NCBI GenBank assembly: GCA_937874445.1 | Contig: CALNAL010000224.1 | Span: forward strand, 1-5,107 | From: an uncultured Acetobacteraceae bacterium | GTDB lineage: Bacteria; Pseudomonadota; Alphaproteobacteria; Acetobacterales; Acetobacteraceae | Direction of reading: 5' to 3' | DNA length: 5,107 nucleotides | Part shown: piece after piece, positions 1 through 5,105 of the stretch | How positions within the stretch are numbered: position 1 is the first letter of the stretch | Layout: every line of letters begins with the position of its first letter | Notes under the pieces: model-generated | Databases searched by the model: none | Told to the model about the DNA's origin: nothing | What the model saw: the letters and a program-made list of their open reading frames with translations, nothing else | Position numbers and translations under genes: made by a program

Positions 1-49
1 ACGAGATCTGCGCATGTCTCGTGGGCTCGGAGATGTGTATAAGAGACAG
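1..49 (+). other. Illumina Nextera/P7 adapter contamination
   Basis: This stretch is library adapter, not genome. Positions 1-7 (ACGAGAT) match the end of the P7 flow-cell primer. Positions 8-15 (CTGCGCAT) sit where the 8-base i7 index belongs; its reverse complement ATGCGCAG is, from memory, Nextera index N722. Positions 16-30 are the Nextera read-2 segment, and 31-49 are the 19-bp Tn5 mosaic end AGATGTGTATAAGAGACAG. The order and lengths match a Nextera i7 adapter exactly, so genomic sequence starts at position 50. Translating it gives the peptide MGSEMCIRDS, a known artefact in protein databases. No gene should be called across it. Confidence 0.98.
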
Positions 50-246
50 TGACCGCTCATGGACGGCATGCAGCGCCATCGCTGGGTTGCGCTCTGTAGC
101 GGAACCGTTGCCGTGCCCCAAGATCTTGCCGGCGAAAAAGGCCGGAGAAAATGGGTCGAAGAAAATGGCCGGAAGATGGTCGTCTCCCGTCCCGCCGGGC
201 TGACCGGGCCCGGATCATACCCCTCGGCCATCGCGGCCGGATGGCA
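50..246. other. Gene-free flank downstream of the Lrp-type regulator
   Basis: No convincing gene lies in these 197 bases. Open frames crossing it either start inside the adapter or run antisense through the regulator gene, and none has a ribosome binding site or a recognisable product. It contains a short imperfect tandem repeat near 144-179, a small dyad at 129-145 (CCGGC / GCCGG, 7-nt loop), and another at 228-244 (CCATC / GATGG) just past the regulator stop codon. Neither dyad has a T-tract in the right place, so no intrinsic terminator is claimed. A neighbouring gene may lie beyond the contig end. Confidence 0.6.
144..179. repeat. Short imperfect tandem repeat, about 14-bp period
   Basis: GGAGAAAATGG at 144-154 recurs as GAAGAAAATGG at 158-168 with one mismatch and a 14-bp period. 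A shorter, more divergent copy (GGAAGATGG) follows at 171-179. It lies in the gene-free flank. It may be chance purine-rich sequence. Confidence 0.35.
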
Positions 247-717
247 TCACACCCCCTCCAGCGGCAGGGCGGTCGTCTGTTTCGTCGCCTCGAGAACGAC
301 GTTCGACTGGGTTTCCCCGATGCCCTCGATGGCCGCGAGCCGGTCGCGGATGAAGGTCCGGAAGGCCTCGATGTCGGCCACGCGGACCTGGACGAGATAG
401 TCGTAGTTTCCTGCCAGCAGATAGCAGCCGCTCACCTCGGGCATCCGGCCGATGGCGGTTTCGAAGGCATCGAAGGTCTTGGCGGATTGCGTGTCCAGGC
501 GGACGTTGACGAACACCGTCAGCCCGACGCCGAGGCGCGCGGGGTTGAGAAGCGTGACGTAGCGGTCGATCAGGCCCTCCTCCTCCATGCGCTTGACCCG
601 CCGTGCGCAGGGTGTCGCGGACAGTCCCACCCGCTCGGCCAGCTCCTGCGTCGTGATTTTCGCGTTTTCCTGCAGGGCCATCAGGATTTTTCGGTCGAAT
701 GCGTCGATTCCCGGCAT
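247..717 (-). CDS. Lrp/AsnC-family transcriptional regulator
   Basis: This 156-residue protein has the usual length and layout of the Lrp/AsnC family. Residues about 5-60 form the N-terminal winged helix-turn-helix: DRKIL at 8-12, then the helices around QELAERVGLS (24-33) and CARRVKRMEEEGLI (37-50). Residues about 66-145 form the RAM ligand-binding/oligomerisation domain, with the family signature GNYDYL at 103-108 and a C-terminal stretch ending KQTTALPL. Such proteins usually bind DNA as dimers, octamers or larger assemblies and often sense an amino acid. The effector here cannot be read from sequence. The start is the ATG complementary to 715-717, with a weak Shine-Dalgarno GGTGA three bases upstream. 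It is divergent from the ThDP enzyme gene, and an AT-rich palindromic region lies between them. Autoregulation and control of that neighbour are therefore likely but inferred. No gene name is given because the family has many unnamed members. Confidence 0.93.
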   Translation of the reverse strand: MPGIDAFDRKILMALQENAKITTQELAERVGLSATPCARRVKRMEEEGLIDRYVTLLNPARLGVGLTVFVNVRLDTQSAKTFDAFETAIGRMPEVSGCYLLAGNYDYLVQVRVADIEAFRTFIRDRLAAIEGIGETQSNVVLEATKQTTALPLEGV

Positions 718-719
718 GG

Positions 720-746
720 TTCACCAAAAAATATTATTTTTATAGT
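720..746 (+). promoter_or_regulatory. Candidate promoter of the ThDP enzyme gene
   Basis: TTCACC (720-725) and TATAGT (741-746) resemble -35 and -10 elements, matching consensus at 4/6 and 5/6. The spacer is 15 bases, shorter than the usual 16-18. The same two elements with the same spacing recur before murQ. Transcription would start near 752 and leave a leader of about 150 bases carrying the tandem repeats. Caveat: TTCACC here is also the complement of the divergent regulator's Shine-Dalgarno region. Confidence 0.35.
727..741. promoter_or_regulatory. AT-rich perfect inverted repeat, candidate Lrp/AsnC operator
   Basis: AAAAATATTATTTTT is a perfect inverted repeat of two 7-base arms (AAAAATA / TATTTTT) around one central T. 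It sits between the two divergent genes in a strongly AT-rich island within a GC-rich sequence. Lrp/AsnC regulators commonly use AT-rich, weakly palindromic sites of about 15 bp next to their own gene. Assignment to the adjacent regulator is inferred. The AT-richness may equally reflect promoter melting sequence. Confidence 0.45.
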
Positions 747-755
747 GATATTCAC
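745..755. promoter_or_regulatory. Inverted repeat GTGA-TAT-TCAC, candidate operator
   Basis: GTGA at 745-748 and TCAC at 752-755 form a perfect 4-bp dyad around TAT. It overlaps candidate -10 elements on both strands and lies just beside the AT palindrome at 727-741. TTCACCA occurs at 720-726 and again at 751-757, exactly 31 bp apart, or close to three helical turns. That would place two bound protein units on one DNA face, a common arrangement for Lrp-type assemblies. Binding is inferred. Confidence 0.4.
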
Positions 756-773
756 CATTTTGTCTCCGATCAA
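745..773 (-). promoter_or_regulatory. Candidate promoter of the Lrp-type regulator
   Basis: On the minus strand, TTGATC (complement of 768-773) is followed after 17 bases by TATCAC (complement of 745-750). Each matches the sigma-70 consensus at 4 of 6 positions. The -10 lies about 28 bases upstream of the start codon and overlaps the inverted repeat at 745-755. A protein bound there would block it, as expected for autorepression. A second AT-rich -10-like run (TATAAA) lies just downstream, so the exact promoter is uncertain. Confidence 0.4.
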
Positions 774-830
774 CCCCTGGAATCGCCCGGTTTCTCCTGA
801 ACGTCGCCGATAGCATGCGTCCCTGCTTTT

Positions 831-881
831 TTCTTTCGGGTCGCCCATTCTTTCGGGTCGCCCATTCTTTCGGGGCGCCCA
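831..881. repeat. Three tandem 17-bp repeats in the ThDP gene leader
   Basis: The unit TTCTTTCGGGTCGCCCA is present at 831-847 and identically at 848-864. The third copy, 865-881, differs by one base (T to G at its eleventh position). That change creates the 8-bp palindrome GGGCGCCC at 873-880. Each unit carries GGG...CCC, which can fold into a tiny hairpin. The array ends 11 bases before the Shine-Dalgarno sequence of the ThDP gene. The unit length is not a multiple of three, and no plausible peptide reads across it. It could be a multi-copy binding site, an mRNA leader structure, or simple slippage duplication. Confidence 0.9.
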
Positions 882-891
882 GGCGGCCGGC

Positions 892-897
892 AGGAGG
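892..897 (+). promoter_or_regulatory. Ribosome binding site of the ThDP enzyme gene
   Basis: AGGAGG lies six bases upstream of the ATG at 904. This strong site fixes the start there even though family members generally seem to begin about 20 residues further in. Confidence 0.85.
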
Positions 898-903
898 CCA
901 TCG

Positions 904-2508
904 ATGGACACGTGCGGACCAGGGAATCACTTTCCCGCGGGCAGGGAAGCGGCCGGAGCCCCCGGTCTGAACGGGGCGGAAAGCCTGGTGCACACCCTTG
1001 CCGCCAGCGGGGTGGAGGTGTGCTTCGCCAACCCCGGCACCTCGGAGATGCACTTCGTCAGCGCGCTCGACCAGGTGGCGGAGCTGCGGCCCATCCTCAG
1101 CCTGTTCGAGGGGGTGGCGACCGGGGCTGCCGATGGCTATGCCCGCATGGCCGGCAAGCCCGCCGCGACGCTGCTGCACCTCGGCCCGGGGCTGGGCAAC
1201 GGGCTCGCCAATCTCCACAACGCCCGCAAGGCCGGCTCGCCGGTGGTGAACGTCGTGGGCAACCACGCGACCGTCCACCAGCGCTTCGACGCCCCCCTGA
1301 CCTCCGACGTCGAAGCCTTCGCCCGCACCGTGTCGCACTGGGTGGCGGCGCCGCGCGCCGCGCGCGACGTGGGGGCCCTGGCGGCCCGGGCCGTGCAGGC
1401 GGCACGTTCGGCCCCGGGGCAGATCGCCACCCTGATCCTGCCCGCCGATACTGCCTGGAACGCCGCGGAGCGTCCCTCTCCGGCGCTGGCGGTGGCCGGC
1501 CCGGCGCCGGTGGGGGAGGAAGCCGTCGCGCAGTCGGTAGCCGCGCTGCGCCGGGGCCATGCCGCCCTTCTGCTGCGCGGCGCGGCCCTGCGCGGACGGG
1601 GCCTGCGGGCCGCCGGGCGCATCGCCGCCGCCACCGGCGCGCGGCTCATCAGCGACACCTTCACCCCGCGCATCGAACGCGGCGCCGGCCGCGTGGTGGT
1701 CGAGCGGCTGCCCTACCGTCCGGAGCCGACGCTGGCGTTCCTCGGCGGGGTCGAGACGCTGATCCTGGTGGGCACCCAGGCGCCGGTGGCCTTTTTCGCC
1801 TATCCCGGCCTGCCCAGCGAGCTGACCCCGCCGGACTGCACCCCGCTGGTTCTGGCGCAGCCCCACGAGGACGCGACCTCCGCCCTCGAGGCGGTTGCCG
1901 AGGCCCTCGGCGCGAAGGGGGCGCCCGCGGTGGCGCCGTACCGGCCCGCCTCGGCACCGATGGACGAATCCCCCCTCACCTCCGAGGCGATCATGCGCAT
2001 CGTGGGGCGTCTGCTGCCGGAGCAGACGATCGTCAGCGACGAGGTCCTGACCGGCGGCTTCCCCAACTACCCGCTGCTCGAAACCTCGGCCCCCTGCGAC
2101 TACCTGCAACTGACCGGCGGCGCCATCGGCGACGGGATTCCCCTCGCCACCGGGGCCGCCGTGGCCTGCCCCGGGCGGCGGGTGGTCTCGCTGCAGGGGG
2201 ACGGCAGCGCGATGTACACGTTGCAGGCGCTGTGGACCCAGGCGCGCGAGAAGCTCGACATCACCACCGTCATCTACGCCAACCGCTCCTATGCCGTGCT
2301 GCGCGAGGAGCTGGACAAGGTAGGCGCGCGGGAGGGGGCCAAGGCGTTTTCGGTGCTCGACCTGCACGACCCGTCGCTCGACTGGGTCCATCTCGCGCGG
2401 GGCATGGGGGTGGAGGCGGTCCGTGTCGAGACCTGCCGGAGCTTCGCCGACGCCTTCCGCACGGCGGTGGGGACGCGAGGGCCTTTCCTCATCGAGGCCC
2501 TCGTCTAG
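904..2508 (+). CDS. ThDP-dependent acetolactate synthase-like / 2-oxoacid decarboxylase family enzyme
   Basis: This 534-residue cytoplasmic protein has the three-domain plan of ThDP enzymes. The N-terminal pyrimidine-binding domain (about 23-190) carries NPGTSEMHF (43-51) and the cofactor-activating glutamate E69 in FEGVATGAADGYARM. A middle domain spans about 200-345. The C-terminal diphosphate-binding domain (about 365-534) carries GDGS at 432-435 and the metal-binding N460 27 residues after D433, the same spacing as in benzoylformate decarboxylase. The usual NN pair there is AN. H92 in LLHLGPG aligns roughly with that enzyme's active-site histidine. Databases tend to call such proteins acetolactate synthase large subunit. 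Here no small regulatory subunit gene is adjacent and the protein is short for a true FAD-containing synthase, so biosynthetic acetolactate synthase is unlikely. Decarboxylation or carboligation of a 2-oxoacid is the best guess; the substrate is unknown. About 22 N-terminal residues precede the conserved LNGAESLV and look dispensable. The gene diverges from an Lrp-type regulator. Confidence 0.87.
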   Translation: MDTCGPGNHFPAGREAAGAPGLNGAESLVHTLAASGVEVCFANPGTSEMHFVSALDQVAELRPILSLFEGVATGAADGYARMAGKPAATLLHLGPGLGNGLANLHNARKAGSPVVNVVGNHATVHQRFDAPLTSDVEAFARTVSHWVAAPRAARDVGALAARAVQAARSAPGQIATLILPADTAWNAAERPSPALAVAGPAPVGEEAVAQSVAALRRGHAALLLRGAALRGRGLRAAGRIAAATGARLISDTFTPRIERGAGRVVVERLPYRPEPTLAFLGGVETLILVGTQAPVAFFAYPGLPSELTPPDCTPLVLAQPHEDATSALEAVAEALGAKGAPAVAPYRPASAPMDESPLTSEAIMRIVGRLLPEQTIVSDEVLTGGFPNYPLLETSAPCDYLQLTGGAIGDGIPLATGAAVACPGRRVVSLQGDGSAMYTLQALWTQAREKLDITTVIYANRSYAVLREELDKVGAREGAKAFSVLDLHDPSLDWVHLARGMGVEAVRVETCRSFADAFRTAVGTRGPFLIEALV

Positions 2509-2538
2509 GGCAGATTCACGCGATTCGGCGATTCCTCA

Positions 2539-2550
2539 GGATCGTGATCC
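2539..2550. promoter_or_regulatory. Short dyad GGATC-GT-GATCC
   Basis: Five-base arms at 2539-2543 and 2546-2550 flank GT. It lies 30 bases past the ThDP gene stop codon and about 50 bases upstream of the candidate murQ promoter. The loop is too short for a stable RNA hairpin, so a protein-binding site is more plausible. A chance palindrome is also possible. Confidence 0.2.
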
Positions 2551-2568
2551 GCTCTCGCTGATGGCCGT

Positions 2569-2593
2569 CGGGGGTCCTCTTGCGCTCCCCCCG
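2569..2593 (+). other. GC-rich hairpin between the ThDP gene and murQ
   Basis: CGGGGG at 2569-2574 pairs perfectly with CCCCCG at 2588-2593 around a 13-base loop. It is the only strong stem between the ThDP gene and the murQ promoter candidate, so it could mark the transcript end. No T-run follows (the next bases are AAATGT), so it does not meet the pattern of an intrinsic terminator. Confidence 0.3.
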
Positions 2594-2600
2594 AAATGTC

Positions 2601-2627
2601 TTCACCATTCCGGGGGCGGGATATAGT
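2601..2627 (+). promoter_or_regulatory. Candidate promoter of murQP
   Basis: TTCACC (2601-2606) and TATAGT (2622-2627) are spaced 15 bases apart and match sigma-70 -35 and -10 consensus at 4/6 and 5/6. This would start transcription near 2635 and leave a leader of about 60 bases before murQ. The elements and spacing repeat those in front of the ThDP enzyme gene. No CRP site of the TGTGA-N6-TCACA type is visible nearby, although E. coli murQP depends on cAMP-CRP. No operator for MurR is recognisable. Confidence 0.45.
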
Positions 2628-2682
2628 GATTCGCCTCTCTGTTGTTCTGCGGGGCCGAGCGTGTCGCCGGAGCCCGGATGCC

Positions 2683-2688
2683 AGGAGG
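2683..2688 (+). promoter_or_regulatory. Ribosome binding site of murQ
   Basis: AGGAGG lies five bases before the ATG at 2694. It decides the start against an in-frame upstream ATG at 2580, which would add 38 residues not typical of MurQ and would start inside the hairpin and upstream of the promoter candidate. Confidence 0.9.
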
Positions 2689-2693
2689 CTGTC

Positions 2694-3599
2694 ATGGCCA
2701 TCGATCTGAGCCGGATGATCACCGAGGGCCGCAATCCGGCCAGCGCGGAGATCGACACCCTTTCGACGCTGGAGATGCTGCGGGTCATCAACGCGGAGGA
2801 CCAGCGGGTGGCGCCGGCGGTGGCCGGGACTTTGCCGGAGGTGGCGCGGCTGGTGGACCGGGTGGCCGAGGCGTTCGCGGCCGGGGGCAGGCTCGTCTAT
2901 TGCGGGGCTGGAACCTCCGGGCGGCTCGGGATTCTCGATGCCAGCGAGTGCCCGCCCACCTACGGTTCCGACCCGGGCCAGGTGGTGGGGCTGATCGCGG
3001 GCGGAGAGCGGGCGATCTTCCGGGCGGTCGAGGGTGCGGAGGACGATCGCGCCCTCGGGGCGGAGGATCTGCGCGCGATCTCCTTCACGGCGCGCGATGT
3101 GCTGGTGGGAATCGCGGCGAGCGGACGCACTCCCTATGTGCTGGGCGCGATGGAATACGCCCGCGGCCTCGGGGCGACGGTGGCGGGCATCAGCTGCAAC
3201 CCGGCAAGCCCGGTGGCCGCGGCGGCCGACATCGCCATCACCCCGGTGGTGGGGCCGGAGGTGGTGACGGGCTCCTCGCGGATGAAGGCGGGAACGGCCC
3301 AGAAGCTGGTGCTCAACATGATCACCACGGGGGCGATGATCCGCAGCGGAAAAGTCTACGGAAACCTGATGGTGGACGTGGAAGCGACCAATGCCAAGCT
3401 GGTGGAGCGGCAGAAGCGAATCGTGACCGAGGCGACGGGATGTCCTCGTGCGGATGCCGAGGCAGCGCTGGCGGCCAGCGGAGGGCACTGCAAGACGGCG
3501 ATCGTGATGGTTCTGCTCGGCTGCGACGCGGTGGCGGCCCGGGCGCTGCTGGAGCAGCACCAGGGGTTCATCCGCCCGGCGATCGGTGCGGGCCGCTGA
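2694..3599 (+). CDS. murQ: N-acetylmuramic acid 6-phosphate etherase
   Basis: MurQ is a cytoplasmic enzyme that cleaves the D-lactyl ether of MurNAc-6-phosphate, giving GlcNAc-6-phosphate and D-lactate. This is the step that sends recycled or imported MurNAc into amino-sugar metabolism. The protein has 301 residues, against 298 in E. coli. Family features are all present: an N-terminal TEGRNP (10-15), the SIS sugar-phosphate domain beginning with CGAGTSGRLG (70-79), and DASECPPT (82-89). The glutamates E85 and E116 (in VEGAEDD) match E. coli MurQ catalytic residues E83 and E114 with the same two-residue offset. GSSRMKAGTAQK (193-204), NLMVDVEATNAKL and the C-terminal helical region also fit. 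murP follows after 42 bases, confirming the pathway. Nothing looks truncated or inactive. The vaguely similar GckR family is excluded by length and by the glutamate motifs. Confidence 0.97.
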   Translation: MAIDLSRMITEGRNPASAEIDTLSTLEMLRVINAEDQRVAPAVAGTLPEVARLVDRVAEAFAAGGRLVYCGAGTSGRLGILDASECPPTYGSDPGQVVGLIAGGERAIFRAVEGAEDDRALGAEDLRAISFTARDVLVGIAASGRTPYVLGAMEYARGLGATVAGISCNPASPVAAAADIAITPVVGPEVVTGSSRMKAGTAQKLVLNMITTGAMIRSGKVYGNLMVDVEATNAKLVERQKRIVTEATGCPRADAEAALAASGGHCKTAIVMVLLGCDAVAARALLEQHQGFIRPAIGAGR

Positions 3600-3629
3600 G
3601 GGTGCCCTCCAGGCGCAAATCTGTTTTTT

Positions 3630-3637
3630 GGAAAGAG
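3630..3637 (+). promoter_or_regulatory. Ribosome binding site of murP
   Basis: GGAAAGAG ends four bases before the ATG at 3642. It is weaker than the AGGAGG sites of murQ and the ThDP gene, so murP may be translated less efficiently than murQ. The 42-base gap holds a short T-run (3623-3629) but no hairpin before it, so nothing suggests termination between the genes. Confidence 0.6.
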
Positions 3638-3641
3638 AGCG

Positions 3642-5105
3642 ATGGCTGACATCACCCAGGATAGTGTTGCCACGATCCTTGCCGCCGTGGGCGGGGCGGG
3701 CAATGTCGCGCAGTGCGGCAACTGCATGACGCGCCTGCGGCTGACCCTGCGCGACAACGCGCGCGTCGACCGCGAGGCGCTGCGGGCGGTGCCGGGCGTG
3801 ATGGGCGTGGTGGACAGCGCCGATCAGCTCCAGGTGGTGCTCGGGCCGGGACGGGCGCAGGCGGCGGCGGACCTGATGCTGCCGATGCTGCAAGGCGCGG
3901 CCGAGACGATCACGGTTTCCGAGGCGGACGCGGCGGCGGCGCAGGACCTCAAGGACATCGCCGGGACGAACAAGCGCCAGCTGAAGGCCAAGCAGACCTC
4001 GGCGCTGCAGAAGTTCCTTGCCAAGTTCGCGACGATCTTCACTCCGCTGATCCCGGGGTTCATCGCGGCGGGGCTGCTGCTGGGGTTCGCCACCTTGGGC
4101 GAGCAGCTGTTCGTAGCGGGGGCGCCGCACCCCAACGCCACGCTGGTGGCGCTGCTCGGCTACATGAAGGTGTTCAGCAAGGGGCTGTTCACCTTCCTCA
4201 GCATCCTCATCGGCTACAACGCGCAGAAGGAGTTCGGCGGCTCCGGGGTGAACGGGGCGATTCTCGCCTCGCTGTTCGTGCTCGGCTACAACCCGAAGGC
4301 GACGGTGGGGTTCTACTCCGGCATTTCCACCTTCTTCGGCTACGCCATCGACCCGCGCGGCAACATCATCGGCGTGCTGATCGCGGCCATCGTCGGCGCG
4401 TGGGTGGAAAAGCGGGTGCGGCGGATGATCCCGGCCAATTTCGACATGATCCTCACTTCGGGGATCACGCTGCTGATCATGGGGGCGCTGACCTACATCG
4501 TCATCATGCCGATCGGCGGCTCCCTGTTCGCGGGGATGTCGTGGCTGTTCCTGCACCTCAACGGCAATCCGTTCGGGGCGGCGGTGCTGGCCGGGCTGTT
4601 CCTCATCGCGGTGATGTTCGGGGTGCACCAGGGGTTCGTGCCGGTCTATTTCGCGCTGATGGACGCGCAGGGCTTCAACTCGCTGTTCCCCATCCTGGCG
4701 ATGGCCGGGGCGGGGCAGGTGGGGGCGGCGATCGCCCTGTTCGTGCGGGCGCGCAAGGGCTCGATGCTGCGCACCTACGTCAAGGGCGCGATCATCCCCG
4801 GGCTGCTCGGGGTGGGCGAGCCGCTGATCTACGGCGTGACCCTGCCGCGGCTGAAGCCGTTCATCACGGCCTGCCTCGGCGGCGCGGCCGGTGGCTTCTT
4901 CCTCGGGCTGCTGGCCTGGCTCGGGCTGCCGATGGGCATGAACACCGTGTTCGGCCCCTCCGGGCTGGTGGCGGTGCCGCTGATGACCTCGCACGACGGC
5001 ATCTTCGTCGGCATGGCGATCTACACGGTGGGGCTGGTGGTGGCCTATGTCGCGGGGTTCGTGTTCACCTGGCTGTTCGGCAGCCGGGGCGTGGACCTCA
5101 GCTGA
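3642..5105 (+). CDS. murP: PTS N-acetylmuramic acid transporter, EIIBC component
   Basis: MurP is the inner-membrane PTS permease that takes up MurNAc and releases it as MurNAc-6-phosphate, the MurQ substrate. The gene is complete: 487 residues, against 474 in E. coli. The EIIB domain (about 1-90) has CGNCMTRLR at 25-33; C28, just before MTRLR, is the expected phosphocysteine. A linker rich in Lys and Gln (NKRQLKAKQTS, 110-120) leads into the glucose-superfamily EIIC domain (about 125-487), with roughly ten hydrophobic segments. EIIC landmarks include FTPLIPGFIAAGLLLG (133-148), FGVHQGF with H329 (326-332) and GVGEPLIYGVTLPR with E393. These stretches are nearly identical to E. coli MurP as I remember it, which sets it apart from sucrose, trehalose or beta-glucoside EIIBC proteins. 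There is no EIIA domain, so phosphate must come from a separate EIIA of the glucose (Crr) type. It follows murQ closely, probably in one transcript. Confidence 0.96.
   Translation: MADITQDSVATILAAVGGAGNVAQCGNCMTRLRLTLRDNARVDREALRAVPGVMGVVDSADQLQVVLGPGRAQAAADLMLPMLQGAAETITVSEADAAAAQDLKDIAGTNKRQLKAKQTSALQKFLAKFATIFTPLIPGFIAAGLLLGFATLGEQLFVAGAPHPNATLVALLGYMKVFSKGLFTFLSILIGYNAQKEFGGSGVNGAILASLFVLGYNPKATVGFYSGISTFFGYAIDPRGNIIGVLIAAIVGAWVEKRVRRMIPANFDMILTSGITLLIMGALTYIVIMPIGGSLFAGMSWLFLHLNGNPFGAAVLAGLFLIAVMFGVHQGFVPVYFALMDAQGFNSLFPILAMAGAGQVGAAIALFVRARKGSMLRTYVKGAIIPGLLGVGEPLIYGVTLPRLKPFITACLGGAAGGFFLGLLAWLGLPMGMNTVFGPSGLVAVPLMTSHDGIFVGMAIYTVGLVVAYVAGFVFTWLFGSRGVDLS

Noticed and set aside
31..49. 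Possible transposon end (Tn5 mosaic end)
   Set aside because: It is the engineered 19-bp mosaic end within a complete Nextera adapter with index and P7 sequence, so it is a library artefact, not a mobile element.
228..244. Intrinsic terminator for the regulator gene
   Set aside because: The CCATC/GATGG stem is only 5 bp with a 7-base loop, and no T-run follows on the minus strand.
151..813. Long plus-strand open frame of 220 codons
   Set aside because: It runs antisense through the Lrp-type regulator, has no recognisable domain, and reflects high-GC antisense openness. The minus-strand protein shows clear family motifs.
831..881. CRISPR array
   Set aside because: The units are 17 bp and directly adjacent, with no unique spacers and no cas genes.
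815..970. Possible leader peptide of 51 codons spanning the tandem repeats
   Set aside because: It has no ribosome binding site, overlaps the ThDP start out of frame, and shows no run of regulatory codons or terminator/antiterminator pair typical of attenuation.
721..2391. Long minus-strand open frame of 556 codons opposite the ThDP gene
   Set aside because: Arg/Gly/Pro/His-rich low-complexity translation with no domain; it is the antisense shadow of a gene with clear ThDP motifs.
912..2561. Plus-strand open frame of 549 codons overlapping the ThDP gene
   Set aside because: Alternative reading frame of the ThDP gene with an Arg/Gly/Pro-rich composition and no ribosome binding site or domain.
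2580..2693. Upstream in-frame start that would lengthen MurQ by 38 residues
   Set aside because: The ATG at 2694 has AGGAGG at ideal distance and gives the normal MurQ length; the extension contains the promoter candidate and is not MurQ-like.
2505..4994. Minus-strand open frame of 829 codons opposite murQ and murP
   Set aside because: Composition is His/Arg/Gln/Pro-rich with no domain. It lies opposite two well-conserved genes, so it is a shadow.
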